Assembly (NCBI RefSeq): GCF_033239625.1
Contig: NZ_BTCK01000005.1
Span: forward strand, 124,001-188,000
Length of the DNA stretch: 64,000 bases
Direction: 5' to 3'
DNA from: Paenibacillus_T sp033239625
GTDB taxonomy: Bacteria > Bacillota > Bacilli > Paenibacillales > Paenibacillaceae
In this document: piece after piece, positions 9,534 to 17,617 of the stretch
How the letters are laid out: each line of letters opens with the position of its first letter
Position numbering within the stretch: position 1 is the first letter of the stretch
Translations under genes and position numbers: made by a program
Notes under the pieces: model-generated
What the model was told of the DNA's origin: nothing
The model's input: the letters and a program-made list of their open reading frames with translations, nothing else
Databases searched by the model: none

Positions 9534-12320
9534 ATGAAGAAAAGTTTGTCTTTACTCGTAGCTATCACCATGGTGTTCTCGATGTTCGCATCGGTAGCAT
9601 TCGCGGCTGATAAAGCAGCACCGTCGCAAGACGAGAAATTCGCTGCACTGAAAGAACTCGGTATTTTCACTGGATTCCCAGATGGTTCCGCAGGTCTCAA
9701 CCTGAACATGACTCGCGCGCAATTCGCGAAAGTTCTCACGGTAGGCACTGGCCTCGAAGAGAACGCAGCAGCTTCCAAGTACAGTGACGTATCCGCTACG
9801 CACTGGGCTAAACCATTCATCGGCGCTGTTACAGAAGCAGGCCTGATGCAAGGTGTAGGCAACAACAAGTTCAATCCTAACGGCAACGTTACGATCCAAG
9901 AACTTGCTAAAACGCTTGTTCTGTCGCTTGGCCTTGAGCCAGTTGAAGGCGCAGAAGTTAAAGGCGCAAGCGCATGGGCAGCAGGTTATGTTCAAGCAGC
10001 TCTGGATGCTAAAATCATCCCTAGCTTCACGAACTACAACGTAGCTGCAACGCGCGGTCAACTTGTTGACGCTATCTACGAAATCGTAGCTGGTGACACG
10101 GTAACGGTTAAATCCGTAGAAGCAGTTGATGCTAAAACGGTTAAAGTAACGTTCTCCGATGACCAATCCGTAACAAAAACGCTTGAAACTGCTCTTGAAG
10201 TAGGTAAAGCAACGAAAGTTTCCGTTGAGTACAACGGCAAAACTTACGAAGTTGAAGTTACGCTTGAAGGTCTGAAAGTAAACAAAGCATCGCAAACGGG
10301 CGCTAAGAAAATTACGCTCGAGTTCAACAAAGCAGTAACGAAAGATCTCGCTGTTGAAGTTAAGTACCTGTCCCAAGCTGTGACAGTTACGAAAACTTTC
10401 GCTGACGATCTGAAATCGGTAGTTCTGACGGCTGGTTACCTGCCTGCTGGCGACATCACGGTTAAAGCTGGTGACGCTGAAGTAGTAACGGTTAAAGCTG
10501 AAGCAGAGAAAGCAACGAAAGTAAGCATCGGCGCTGACTCCCTGCAAAAAGCAAACGGCCAAAACCTGGTTGCTAAAACTTTCAACCAATTCAATGAAGA
10601 AATGCCTTATGAAAACATCAACGTTACGGCTTACAACACGACAAAAGGCACAAACATCGCAGTTAACAAAACGGTTGACGGTTACATCGTCGATCTGGCT
10701 GACAAAGTTGTTGGCGGTGTGACGACGGAAATCGCTAAACTTGATGACGTTATCGTAGTTCAAGCAAGCAACACGCTTGGCCTGTATGACTCCAAGTCTT
10801 TCAAAGTAACGTCCGCAAGCGCTGCAACGAAAATCGTAATCGACGCTGTACAACCACTGAAAGACAAAACTCGTATTTCCGTTCAAAGCGGTGAAAACAC
10901 GGGTCTGGTTCTGCCAATCACGTTGACGGACCAATACGGTAAAGCAGTTAAACTTCCTAAAACGGCTAAGATCGACCTGAACGCAGGTGGTACTTGGACG
11001 AATAACTTCCAAATCGGCGGCATCCTGTTCTATGTCGGCGGTACGGGTCACATCAACAACATCGTGGTTGACGAGAACGGCAAAGTAACGTTCGATGCTG
11101 TTACAGCAGGTAACATTGTTCTGTCGGCAAGCAACCCGCAAGCTGTTGGTGCAAATGCATCGGTAGCATTCGTAATCAACGAAGCAAACGCAGTTAAAGA
11201 ACTGAAAATCAACAACCCAGTTGCACAAGTAGTTAAAGGTGAAACGGTTACGATTCCTTTCACTGCAATTGACTCCTATGGCGCAGCAATGGCTAACAAA
11301 GACGTAGTTGTTGATGGTACGAAAGTACTGCTTCAATCGACGGTAGCATTCGACGGTACGCCATTCGTTAACGCTAAAGGCGAACTCGTTGTTAAGTTCA
11401 AAAACGCTGGTAATGCAGTAGTTCAAGCGGTTGTTAACGGTCTGATCACTTCGACGATCTCCTTCGAAGTTAAAGACACGCCAACAACGCAATCGATCCT
11501 TGGCTTCAAATCCGACGTTCTGACGACGTTTGAAGTAGGCGCTAAGGCGACTATCGGTAACGACAAAGTTCAATTCGTAGACTCCCTGGGTCGTACGAAA
11601 GATACAGGCGCTGGCTACACACTGACGGTAAAAGACGGTTCGTCCGATATCGTTAAAATCGCTGCAGGTTCCAAAGAAATTGAAGCAGTAAAAGAAGGTT
11701 CCAAAGTAGTTACGATCAGCTTCGACGGTAAATCGACGGATGTAACGATCACGGTTGTTAAATCCTCGGATATCAAATCGTACGAAGTTCAATCGATCGG
11801 TACGGTTTATGGTGAGAAGTCGCAAACAGCTGCTTCCAACTACGCAGTTGAGGTTAAACTCAATGGTAAAACTGAAGGCGGTACAGCAGTAGTTCTGGCT
11901 AATGCTGTTGCTGACAACGTAACGAGCAGCGATCTGTCGGTTCTGGGCGTAACGGGCTCGAAAGTATTCGGTCTGAAAGCTGGTAAATCGACGGTTACAG
12001 CTTACAAAGGCGACAACAAAGTTGCAGTTGAAGTTACGGTATCCGAAGCTACACCAATCGCAGCTACAGTGAAATTCCTGAAAGACGAGTACACAGTTAC
12101 TAAAGGTCAAACGGTAGAAATTTCTATCGAGCAAAAAGACCAATATGGTAAAATTGATGCACTTGCTGGTTTCCTGTCGGTGAACAGCGAGTACGCAACG
12201 TACACGAAAAAAGACGCTACAACGTTCGTAATCACGGGCGTTAAGCAAGGCGTTGTTACGGCTACGTACACGACGGCTAACGGTGTAACAGCTACGACTT
12301 CGATCGTAGTTAACAACTAA
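9534..12320 (+). CDS. S-layer protein with three N-terminal SLH domains
   Basis: From ATG 9534 the product has 928 residues. It begins with a typical signal peptide (MKKSLSLL..., cleavage after AFA near residue 24), then three SLH repeats (about residues 30-200, with TRAQFAKV, TIQELAKT and TRGQLVDA motifs). A long Lys/Val/Thr-rich region of repeated Ig-like modules follows. Codon choice is strongly biased (GTA/GTT, ACG, CTG/CTT, AAA), consistent with very high expression. The composition, N-terminal SLH layout and isolated strong leader fit the main S-layer protein. A second in-frame start, ATG 9456, has an even better ribosome site (AAAGGGGGTGA, 8 nt) and would add 26 residues; ATG 9534 has GAGGAGGAG ~11 nt upstream. 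Both may be used. Confidence 0.93.
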   Translation: MKKSLSLLVAITMVFSMFASVAFAADKAAPSQDEKFAALKELGIFTGFPDGSAGLNLNMTRAQFAKVLTVGTGLEENAAASKYSDVSATHWAKPFIGAVTEAGLMQGVGNNKFNPNGNVTIQELAKTLVLSLGLEPVEGAEVKGASAWAAGYVQAALDAKIIPSFTNYNVAATRGQLVDAIYEIVAGDTVTVKSVEAVDAKTVKVTFSDDQSVTKTLETALEVGKATKVSVEYNGKTYEVEVTLEGLKVNKASQTGAKKITLEFNKAVTKDLAVEVKYLSQAVTVTKTFADDLKSVVLTAGYLPAGDITVKAGDAEVVTVKAEAEKATKVSIGADSLQKANGQNLVAKTFNQFNEEMPYENINVTAYNTTKGTNIAVNKTVDGYIVDLADKVVGGVTTEIAKLDDVIVVQASNTLGLYDSKSFKVTSASAATKIVIDAVQPLKDKTRISVQSGENTGLVLPITLTDQYGKAVKLPKTAKIDLNAGGTWTNNFQIGGILFYVGGTGHINNIVVDENGKVTFDAVTAGNIVLSASNPQAVGANASVAFVINEANAVKELKINNPVAQVVKGETVTIPFTAIDSYGAAMANKDVVVDGTKVLLQSTVAFDGTPFVNAKGELVVKFKNAGNAVVQAVVNGLITSTISFEVKDTPTTQSILGFKSDVLTTFEVGAKATIGNDKVQFVDSLGRTKDTGAGYTLTVKDGSSDIVKIAAGSKEIEAVKEGSKVVTISFDGKSTDVTITVVKSSDIKSYEVQSIGTVYGEKSQTAASNYAVEVKLNGKTEGGTAVVLANAVADNVTSSDLSVLGVTGSKVFGLKAGKSTVTAYKGDNKVAVEVTVSEATPIAATVKFLKDEYTVTKGQTVEISIEQKDQYGKIDALAGFLSVNSEYATYTKKDATTFVITGVKQGVVTATYTTANGVTATTSIVVNN

Positions 12321-12335
12321 TCCGTAAGGATTGAG

Positions 12336-12369
12336 AAAAAGGTAGAAGCTAATGCTTCTACCTTTTTTG
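12336..12369 (+). terminator. Rho-independent terminator after S-layer gene
   Basis: A 14-bp stem (AAAAAGGTAGAAGC against GCTTCTACCTTTTT) with a TAAT loop runs into a T tract; it is very strong, as expected behind an abundant transcript. Confidence 0.95.
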
Positions 12370-12453
12370 TTATGTGAAATTTTGAAGGGTCAAAACCAAT
12401 CGATTTGACCACAAGATAAAAAAGTTATTCATGCTAAGTTCATATTCTCAATG

Positions 12454-12459
12454 TATAAT
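12454..12459 (+). promoter_or_regulatory. -10 element of the six-repeat secreted protein gene
   Basis: TATAAT preceded by TG lies 86 nt before the start codon. No convincing -35 is visible at 17 nt, so only the -10 is claimed. Confidence 0.35.
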
Positions 12460-12544
12460 CGAGAGAGGAGATTTTTATCTAAAATTAAGAAACAAAGTTA
12501 ATCTATTCTACGTCAAATAGTAAAACGAAGTAGGAGGAATATCA

Positions 12545-15046
12545 TTGAAGAACAAATGGATCAAGAAAGGTACGGCTAGTATTGCAGTTGCGGCATTAAT
12601 GTTAGGCACTAATCCTGTATGGACGCAGAGCACAGTGGCAGACGCAGCAACAGTTGCGAAGACGCTTTCATCTCAGTCTGTGAAGCTGAGCGCGAATGCT
12701 TCGCTATCGGTAAGCAGTGCGCAATTCTTAATGCAGGATAAAGGAAAGGTTTTGGCGTTCACTGTAAACTATGTTAATAAAGAGTCCAAGTCTATTGATC
12801 TTGGGGACTATACGCTTCGTCTTAAGACGAAAGATGGCAAGTCCTTTAAAGTGAATGTCGTTAGTTCAAACAAAGATACGACATCAATTACTGCAAAGAC
12901 GAGCCAGTACATAACGTACTATGCAACAGTCGATAATGGAACGCAGCTATCCGATCTGCAGTTTGAGATTGTGAAGTGGGACTTCGATGCTCCGAACTTT
13001 GAGAGAAAGCTCGGAACGATTAAAGCGGCAAACAACGAGAGCAGTCAAGTTGCTCCATTCGCGGCCAAAACAATGAACGTGAATAACGCGAGCCTCCGAT
13101 CGGCTATTAAAGGTGCTTTCATTACAAAGGATCAGACTAGTGCATATTTAACGATTAACTATTTGTTTGAAAATAAAGGACTTCAAACGATTGATTTGTC
13201 TAAATATAGCTTTTACATTCAAACACCAAGTTATTCTGTATATAAAGTAAGTGCATCGGAGCTTGCGCAGCTTACATTACAGCCTAATGAAAGAAAAATT
13301 TCAACGATGACCGTCAAATTGCCGTTAGCAGTAGCAGGCAAGAAATTGTCCCTTGTAGTTGCGACGACGGATGATGCTAACAAGGTCGAGCTTCCAGCAG
13401 GCGAGTTCTTGCTTCCAACACTGGCTGCTGCGCCGGTAACCGCTGTAGGTCAAAGCAGAAGCGTGTTTTTGTCCGGCCAGTCTGTTAAAACGACATTAGG
13501 AAAAGCCTCATTAGACGACACGGGCTCTACAGAAAAGGGCATATCGATTGACTATAAGTTATTGAACCAAGGTTCGGATTCGATTAATCTGCCGGACATT
13601 GAGGTTTATCTGAAGACCAAGCAAAATGTCAACTATCCGCTTACTTTCACGAAGGACGAGAGCAAGTTGCTGCCGGGAATTGAGAAGACTTTGGCGTTAA
13701 CAGGAAGTATTCCATCTACAGTGAAGGTAGAAGATGCTGAAATCGTAGTCAGAACAGTAGGCACGGATAAAGATCTGGGCTATGTTATTGGCTCATACAA
13801 AACAACTTCAACAATTCAACAAGGCAGCCTTGGCAGTACGTTCACGATGGGAGACTATCGTGTATCATTGAACGCTATTCAGAGATCTCCACTTGAAGAT
13901 ACAGACATGCTCGTAGCTGATATTAGCATTACCAATACAACTTCTGTATCGAAGAAAATCCCATCGCTTAGCGGATATTTCCTCGTTAATGGCGTTAAGA
14001 TTGAGAACGCATCTACGGTGGTGGGGTTGGATGATTCGATTACGATTGCGCCAGGCCAATCCTACAACATGATTATATATACGCAGATCCCTTATACGTC
14101 TGTTGTCAGTAACATTGGTTTCGTTGCAACAGAGCCTGTAACAGATAAGACATCGAAAGTACTTTATCAATTTTCAAGTCAAAACCTGAGTACGATTCCG
14201 ATAATCAGCAAGGATAAGACTTATGAGATTAATAGTGTAGGCAAGAAAGCTTCGATTCAACTTACGCGTAACGCGATCTTCAAAGGAACGACTAACAATC
14301 AGTTTTATGCTGAATTCGTTATTCAGAACAAAGAGAGTCGCGTAGCAGCTGTGAGCAACTTGGGAGGATATTTGCTCGATCAGAATGGACAAGTTGTACC
14401 AATCACCTTCGCGACGATGAAGAACAAAGTACTTCCAAATGGAAAAGTATTACTGTCTGCATATGCGACACTTCCGAATGGATTTGATGAAGAACACTAT
14501 GATCTCTATTTAGGTCAAGCAATATCGAAAGCAACTGGGACTGGTGAGACGACTGCACAAAATGCAATTGCCAAGATTGTATCCTATCGCCTGAATGGTG
14601 AGAAACCGGCAGCAGTCAAAACCGATTTCCAACATATTAAGATTGCCGGATTTGATATTTCGTTTAACAACATCCGTGCAAGTCTCAGATCAAGCGGTGG
14701 ATACAATGTTGACGGTATGAACTTAAACATGGATTATACGCTGGCAAGAGAGACTGAATATGATTATACCGCAGGCGATCACAAGCTTGTGATCGAATTT
14801 GTAAACAATGATAACCAAAAGATGACGTTCAAAAAATCATACAGCTTTACGGCAACTGAAGGATCACAGAACGAAATTCTGAAGGAAGGCAAGGACCTTG
14901 CTTTGTTAACATCCTTCGATGAGAATTCAATTCAAGCCAAAATTACGGACTATAACAACTTCACGATCAACGTATACGACGAATTCCAGGGTAACCAACT
15001 ACTTATTGCAACGAACCAGTTTGCTTGGTTCCCTACTAAATCATAA
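12545..15046 (+). CDS. Secreted protein built of six ~130-residue repeats
   Basis: The 833-residue product has a signal peptide (MKNKWIKKG, hydrophobic core, cleavage near AADA around residue 34). I do not recognise a named family. The body repeats with a period close to 130 residues. Each unit carries a beta-strand pattern of the type (F/L/I)xVxYxNxxSxxIDLxxYxLxLKTxxG, starting near residues 69, 199, 330, 457, 586 and 723. This resembles immunoglobulin-like folds of the DUF4352 or CARDB kind, where an N-terminal half-sandwich compares tethered and free forms, but that is only an analogy. No SLH, sortase or membrane anchor is visible. TTG 12545 is taken as start because AGGAGG lies 7 nt upstream. 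It lies next to the S-layer gene but has its own promoter region. Confidence 0.8.
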   Translation: MKNKWIKKGTASIAVAALMLGTNPVWTQSTVADAATVAKTLSSQSVKLSANASLSVSSAQFLMQDKGKVLAFTVNYVNKESKSIDLGDYTLRLKTKDGKSFKVNVVSSNKDTTSITAKTSQYITYYATVDNGTQLSDLQFEIVKWDFDAPNFERKLGTIKAANNESSQVAPFAAKTMNVNNASLRSAIKGAFITKDQTSAYLTINYLFENKGLQTIDLSKYSFYIQTPSYSVYKVSASELAQLTLQPNERKISTMTVKLPLAVAGKKLSLVVATTDDANKVELPAGEFLLPTLAAAPVTAVGQSRSVFLSGQSVKTTLGKASLDDTGSTEKGISIDYKLLNQGSDSINLPDIEVYLKTKQNVNYPLTFTKDESKLLPGIEKTLALTGSIPSTVKVEDAEIVVRTVGTDKDLGYVIGSYKTTSTIQQGSLGSTFTMGDYRVSLNAIQRSPLEDTDMLVADISITNTTSVSKKIPSLSGYFLVNGVKIENASTVVGLDDSITIAPGQSYNMIIYTQIPYTSVVSNIGFVATEPVTDKTSKVLYQFSSQNLSTIPIISKDKTYEINSVGKKASIQLTRNAIFKGTTNNQFYAEFVIQNKESRVAAVSNLGGYLLDQNGQVVPITFATMKNKVLPNGKVLLSAYATLPNGFDEEHYDLYLGQAISKATGTGETTAQNAIAKIVSYRLNGEKPAAVKTDFQHIKIAGFDISFNNIRASLRSSGGYNVDGMNLNMDYTLARETEYDYTAGDHKLVIEFVNNDNQKMTFKKSYSFTATEGSQNEILKEGKDLALLTSFDENSIQAKITDYNNFTINVYDEFQGNQLLIATNQFAWFPTKS

Positions 15047-15060
15047 CATTAGGAGTAGCC

Positions 15061-15107
15061 TCATTCCTCGTAATCTAGTATCCTAGAGACACGAGAAGGA
15101 GGAATGA
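15061..15107 (+). promoter_or_regulatory. Inverted repeat that could hide a ribosome-binding site
   Basis: TCATTCCTC (15061-15069) is the exact reverse complement of GAGGAATGA (15099-15107). The right arm includes most of the AAGGAGG ribosome site used by the next gene, and the loop holds a small CTAGTATCCTAG hairpin. A folded transcript would block that site. Confidence 0.4.
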
Positions 15108-15114
15108 ACTGGAT

Positions 15115-15669
15115 ATGAAAAAAGCAGTAAGCAAGCTGGTATTGGCGGCAGTCCTTCTCGGAGGCGGCGCGCTAATCGGGGCACAATTCACGGACAAGGC
15201 TAGCGGTGACGGAGAGGTCGTCACACCTGGTTCCGTCGACGATCCAGTCGTTACGAAGAGCTACGTTGACCAGAAGCTAGGAGGCCAGAGCGGCGGTATG
15301 ACAGCCGAAGCGGTCCAACAACTGCTGGATCAGACGAAGCAGGAATTGACGAAGCAGCTGACACAGCAAATAGCGGAGCAAATCAGTGCCAATAGCAATG
15401 AGGTAGTAGTAGTAAGCGTACCGCAAGGTAAGACGCTGATAGCGAAGGATGGGGCGGAATTCGTTGTACGTGCGGGCAAAGCGGTTGCATATAGCGGCGA
15501 TGCCAACGGGATCTCGGATTTGACGGACGGCAAAGACATCACGAATGGCAAATCCGTGCCGAATAACCATCTGATCTTGTTCCCTCGCGGCGGTCGAGGC
15601 GTTATGCCAGATCCATCGCTGAAGTCAGGTCTGACCGTACTTGTACGCGGCCAATATCAACTGCAATAA
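15115..15669 (+). CDS. Small exported or membrane-anchored protein, function unknown
   Basis: The 184-residue product starts MKKAVSKL with one hydrophobic segment (residues ~8-24, Leu/Gly/Ala-rich, no lipobox Cys), so it is either secreted or N-terminally anchored. A Gln/Thr/Glu-rich amphipathic stretch (about residues 60-95) is probably a short coiled coil. A compact Val/Gly-rich C-terminal domain follows, with VVSVPQGKTLIAKDGAEF and several Gly-Lys turns. No known family is recognised. GAAGGAGG lies 12 nt upstream of ATG 15115, inside an inverted repeat. It lies 68 nt behind the six-repeat secreted protein gene and may be read through from it. Confidence 0.7.
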   Translation: MKKAVSKLVLAAVLLGGGALIGAQFTDKASGDGEVVTPGSVDDPVVTKSYVDQKLGGQSGGMTAEAVQQLLDQTKQELTKQLTQQIAEQISANSNEVVVVSVPQGKTLIAKDGAEFVVRAGKAVAYSGDANGISDLTDGKDITNGKSVPNNHLILFPRGGRGVMPDPSLKSGLTVLVRGQYQLQ

Positions 15670-15701
15670 TTGTGTATCCTATAATCTTTAATGATGTACA
15701 T

Positions 15702-15736
15702 GAGGCGGTCTCCAGAAATGGGGGCCGTCTCTGTTG
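15702..15736 (+). terminator. Probable rho-independent terminator
   Basis: GAGGCGGTCTCC pairs with GGGGGCCGTCTC (12 bp with a few G-T pairs) around a short loop, followed by the moderately T-rich TGTTGTT. Remaining sequence up to 15865 holds no gene. Confidence 0.65.
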
Positions 15737-15865
15737 TTCAAACCATGCAGTGTCCCCTAATTCTTCCCTTGCTGACAAAAGGTTATACGCTTCAAACAAG
15801 CTCGAAGCGAGCACGATAATAGCACGTTCCTAACTATTCATTATAACTTCGGAGGTGCTCTAATT

Positions 15866-16147
15866 ATGGCTCGTTCTAATCAAAAGGTTGTACCGCAAAG
15901 CCGTCAGGCACTCAATCAAATGAAATATGAAATTGCAGCTGAGTTCGGACTCATGCAACCAACAGGCTTCGGAGCAGATGCGGATACGGAGTTCGCAGGC
16001 GAATTTGGAACGGTAAACTCTGTAGGCGGCAGCGTGCCATGGGCGCAGCTGGCCACTCGTCAAGCGGGCGCTGTAGGCGGAGAAATCACACGCAGACTTG
16101 TACAGCAAGCAGAGGCTGTCCTGAATGGAAACGGGCAGTTCCATTGA
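15866..16147 (+). CDS. Alpha/beta-type small acid-soluble spore protein (extended form)
   Basis: SASPs coat spore DNA, convert it to an A-like form resistant to UV and chemicals, and are degraded by the GPR protease at germination. The 93-residue product has the family N-terminal half (LVPQAR-like VVPQSRQALNQMKYEIAAEFG) and the C-terminal half (GAVGGEITRRLVQQAEAVL). Ordinary members have 60-75 residues; here about 30 extra residues separate the two halves. The YEIAAEFG segment is the usual GPR cleavage region, and the insert carries a second GPR-like motif, TEFAGEF. CGGAGGTG sits 9 nt before ATG 15866. I could not find a clear sigma-G promoter. The gene is monocistronic. Confidence 0.92.
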   Translation: MARSNQKVVPQSRQALNQMKYEIAAEFGLMQPTGFGADADTEFAGEFGTVNSVGGSVPWAQLATRQAGAVGGEITRRLVQQAEAVLNGNGQFH

Positions 16148-16197
16148 CACACCATATTCGATCGCGTATCATAATATGTTAGAAGTGTTGTACTAAC

Positions 16198-16230
16198 AAC
16201 CTTTTCCTACCGGAAAAGGTTCATTTTTTG
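16198..16230 (+). terminator. Rho-independent terminator after SASP gene
   Basis: AACCTTTTCC and GGAAAAGGTT form a 10-bp stem with loop TACC, then CATTTTTTG. Confidence 0.92.
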
Positions 16231-16289
16231 TGTAGGCATAACGCAGTAATTGCGCATAATAAAGTTAAGGTTTTTAGGAGGTTGATGTA

Positions 16290-17492
16290 ATGTCGTTGAA
16301 AGGTAAACATCTGTTTACTTCGGAATCCGTAACGGAAGGACATCCGGATAAAATCTGCGACCAGATCTCAGACGCAGTACTTGATGCATTTCTTGAGGCT
16401 GATCCGAACGCGCGTGTAGCATGCGAAGTTTCGGTAGCGACAGGGCTCGTGCTTGTAATCGGTGAAATCAGCAGCCGTGCGGATTACATTGATATCCCTG
16501 CCATTGTGCGTCGTACGATCAAAGAGATCGGCTATACGCGTGCCAAATTCGGCTTTGATTCCAGCACTTGTGCTGTACTTACATCGTTGAACGAGCAGTC
16601 GGCTGATATCGCGCAAGGCGTCAATGCGGCGCTTGAATCGCGCGAAGGCAAAGACGTGCAGCAAGAGAATGAAGATATCGGCGCAGGCGATCAAGGCCTC
16701 ATGTTCGGTTTTGCAACGAACGAGACGCCTGAGCTTATGCCGCTCCCGATCGCGCTGTCGCACCGTATCGCGCGCCGTCTATCCGAAGTTCGTAAGAGCG
16801 GTCAACTCGACTACCTGCGCCCGGATGGCAAAACGCAAGTTACGATCGAGTACCAAGATGGCAAGCCTGTACGTGTCGATACGATTGTCGTATCCACGCA
16901 GCATGCAGAAGAAGTATCGCTCGAGCAGATCCAGAAGGATATTCGCGAGCATGTTATTGCACCTGTCGTTCCAACGGAATGGCTGGATGAGCAAACGAAA
17001 TATTTCATCAACCCTACGGGCCGTTTCGTAATCGGCGGACCACAAGGCGACGCAGGTCTGACAGGCCGCAAAATCATCGTCGACACGTACGGCGGTTATG
17101 CTCGTCACGGCGGCGGCGCATTCTCCGGCAAAGATCCAACGAAGGTTGACCGTTCGGCAGCTTATGCAGCTCGTTACGTTGCGAAGAACATCGTAGCGGC
17201 TGGTCTTGCTGACAAATGCGAAATTCAATTGGCATACGCAATCGGCGTCGCACAACCGGTATCGATTAACGTTGATACGTACGGAACAGGCAAAGTAAGC
17301 GAAGAGAAACTTGTTGAGGTTATCAAAGCAAACTTCGACCTTCGCCCAGCCGGCATTATCAAAATGCTGGATCTTCGCCGTCCGATCTACGGCAAAACAG
17401 CAGCATACGGCCACTTCGGTCGTACCGATATCGACCTTCCATGGGAACGTGTCGATAAAGCCGAACTGCTCAAAGCAGGCGCACAAGCTTAA
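16290..17492 (+). CDS. metK: S-adenosylmethionine synthase
   Basis: MetK makes S-adenosylmethionine from methionine and ATP in the cytosol. The 400 residues are full length for the family. Signatures include the substrate-binding GHPDKICDQISDAVLDA (residues 17-33), the GAGDQGLMFGFA ATP-binding hexapeptide region (~130) and GGGAFSGKDPTKVDRSAAY (~270). The ribosome site TTAGGAGG is ideally placed before ATG 16290. The ~60 nt between the upstream terminator and the gene are too short for, and show no sign of, the SAM-I (S-box) riboswitch that controls metK in many Bacillus species. The gene stands alone between two terminators. Confidence 0.98.
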   Translation: MSLKGKHLFTSESVTEGHPDKICDQISDAVLDAFLEADPNARVACEVSVATGLVLVIGEISSRADYIDIPAIVRRTIKEIGYTRAKFGFDSSTCAVLTSLNEQSADIAQGVNAALESREGKDVQQENEDIGAGDQGLMFGFATNETPELMPLPIALSHRIARRLSEVRKSGQLDYLRPDGKTQVTIEYQDGKPVRVDTIVVSTQHAEEVSLEQIQKDIREHVIAPVVPTEWLDEQTKYFINPTGRFVIGGPQGDAGLTGRKIIVDTYGGYARHGGGAFSGKDPTKVDRSAAYAARYVAKNIVAAGLADKCEIQLAYAIGVAQPVSINVDTYGTGKVSEEKLVEVIKANFDLRPAGIIKMLDLRRPIYGKTAAYGHFGRTDIDLPWERVDKAELLKAGAQA

Positions 17493-17512
17493 TCGCTTCT
17501 CCTTTATAGATG

Positions 17513-17544
17513 AACCGAATCGCAATTCGCGATTCGGTTTTTTC
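17513..17544 (+). terminator. Rho-independent terminator after metK
   Basis: AACCGAATCGC and GCGATTCGGTT form an 11-bp stem with a 5-nt loop running into six T. Confidence 0.95.
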
Positions 17545-17556
17545 GTGTCCAACCTA

Positions 17557-17581
17557 AACTTTCCCACGCCGCGAACCGACA
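17557..17581 (+). promoter_or_regulatory. ECF-sigma-like promoter of the SLH/SwmB gene
   Basis: CTAAACTTTCC supplies AAC; 17 nt later comes CGACA. The predicted start near 17588 leaves a ~30-nt leader before TTG 17618, which fits well. Confidence 0.5.
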
Positions 17582-17617
17582 AAATAGGTACGACTGTCTT
17601 GCTGGGGAGTGGATATT

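Noticed and set aside
9552..12248. An 898-codon open frame on the minus strand inside the S-layer gene
   Set aside because: It mirrors the codon bias of the real gene; its translation is rich in Arg, Phe, Asn and Cys with no family motif, and there is no ribosome site.
15781..15865. A sigma-G promoter for the SASP gene
   Set aside because: GATAATA at about 15815 resembles a -10, but no TGAATA-like -35 lies at the right distance.
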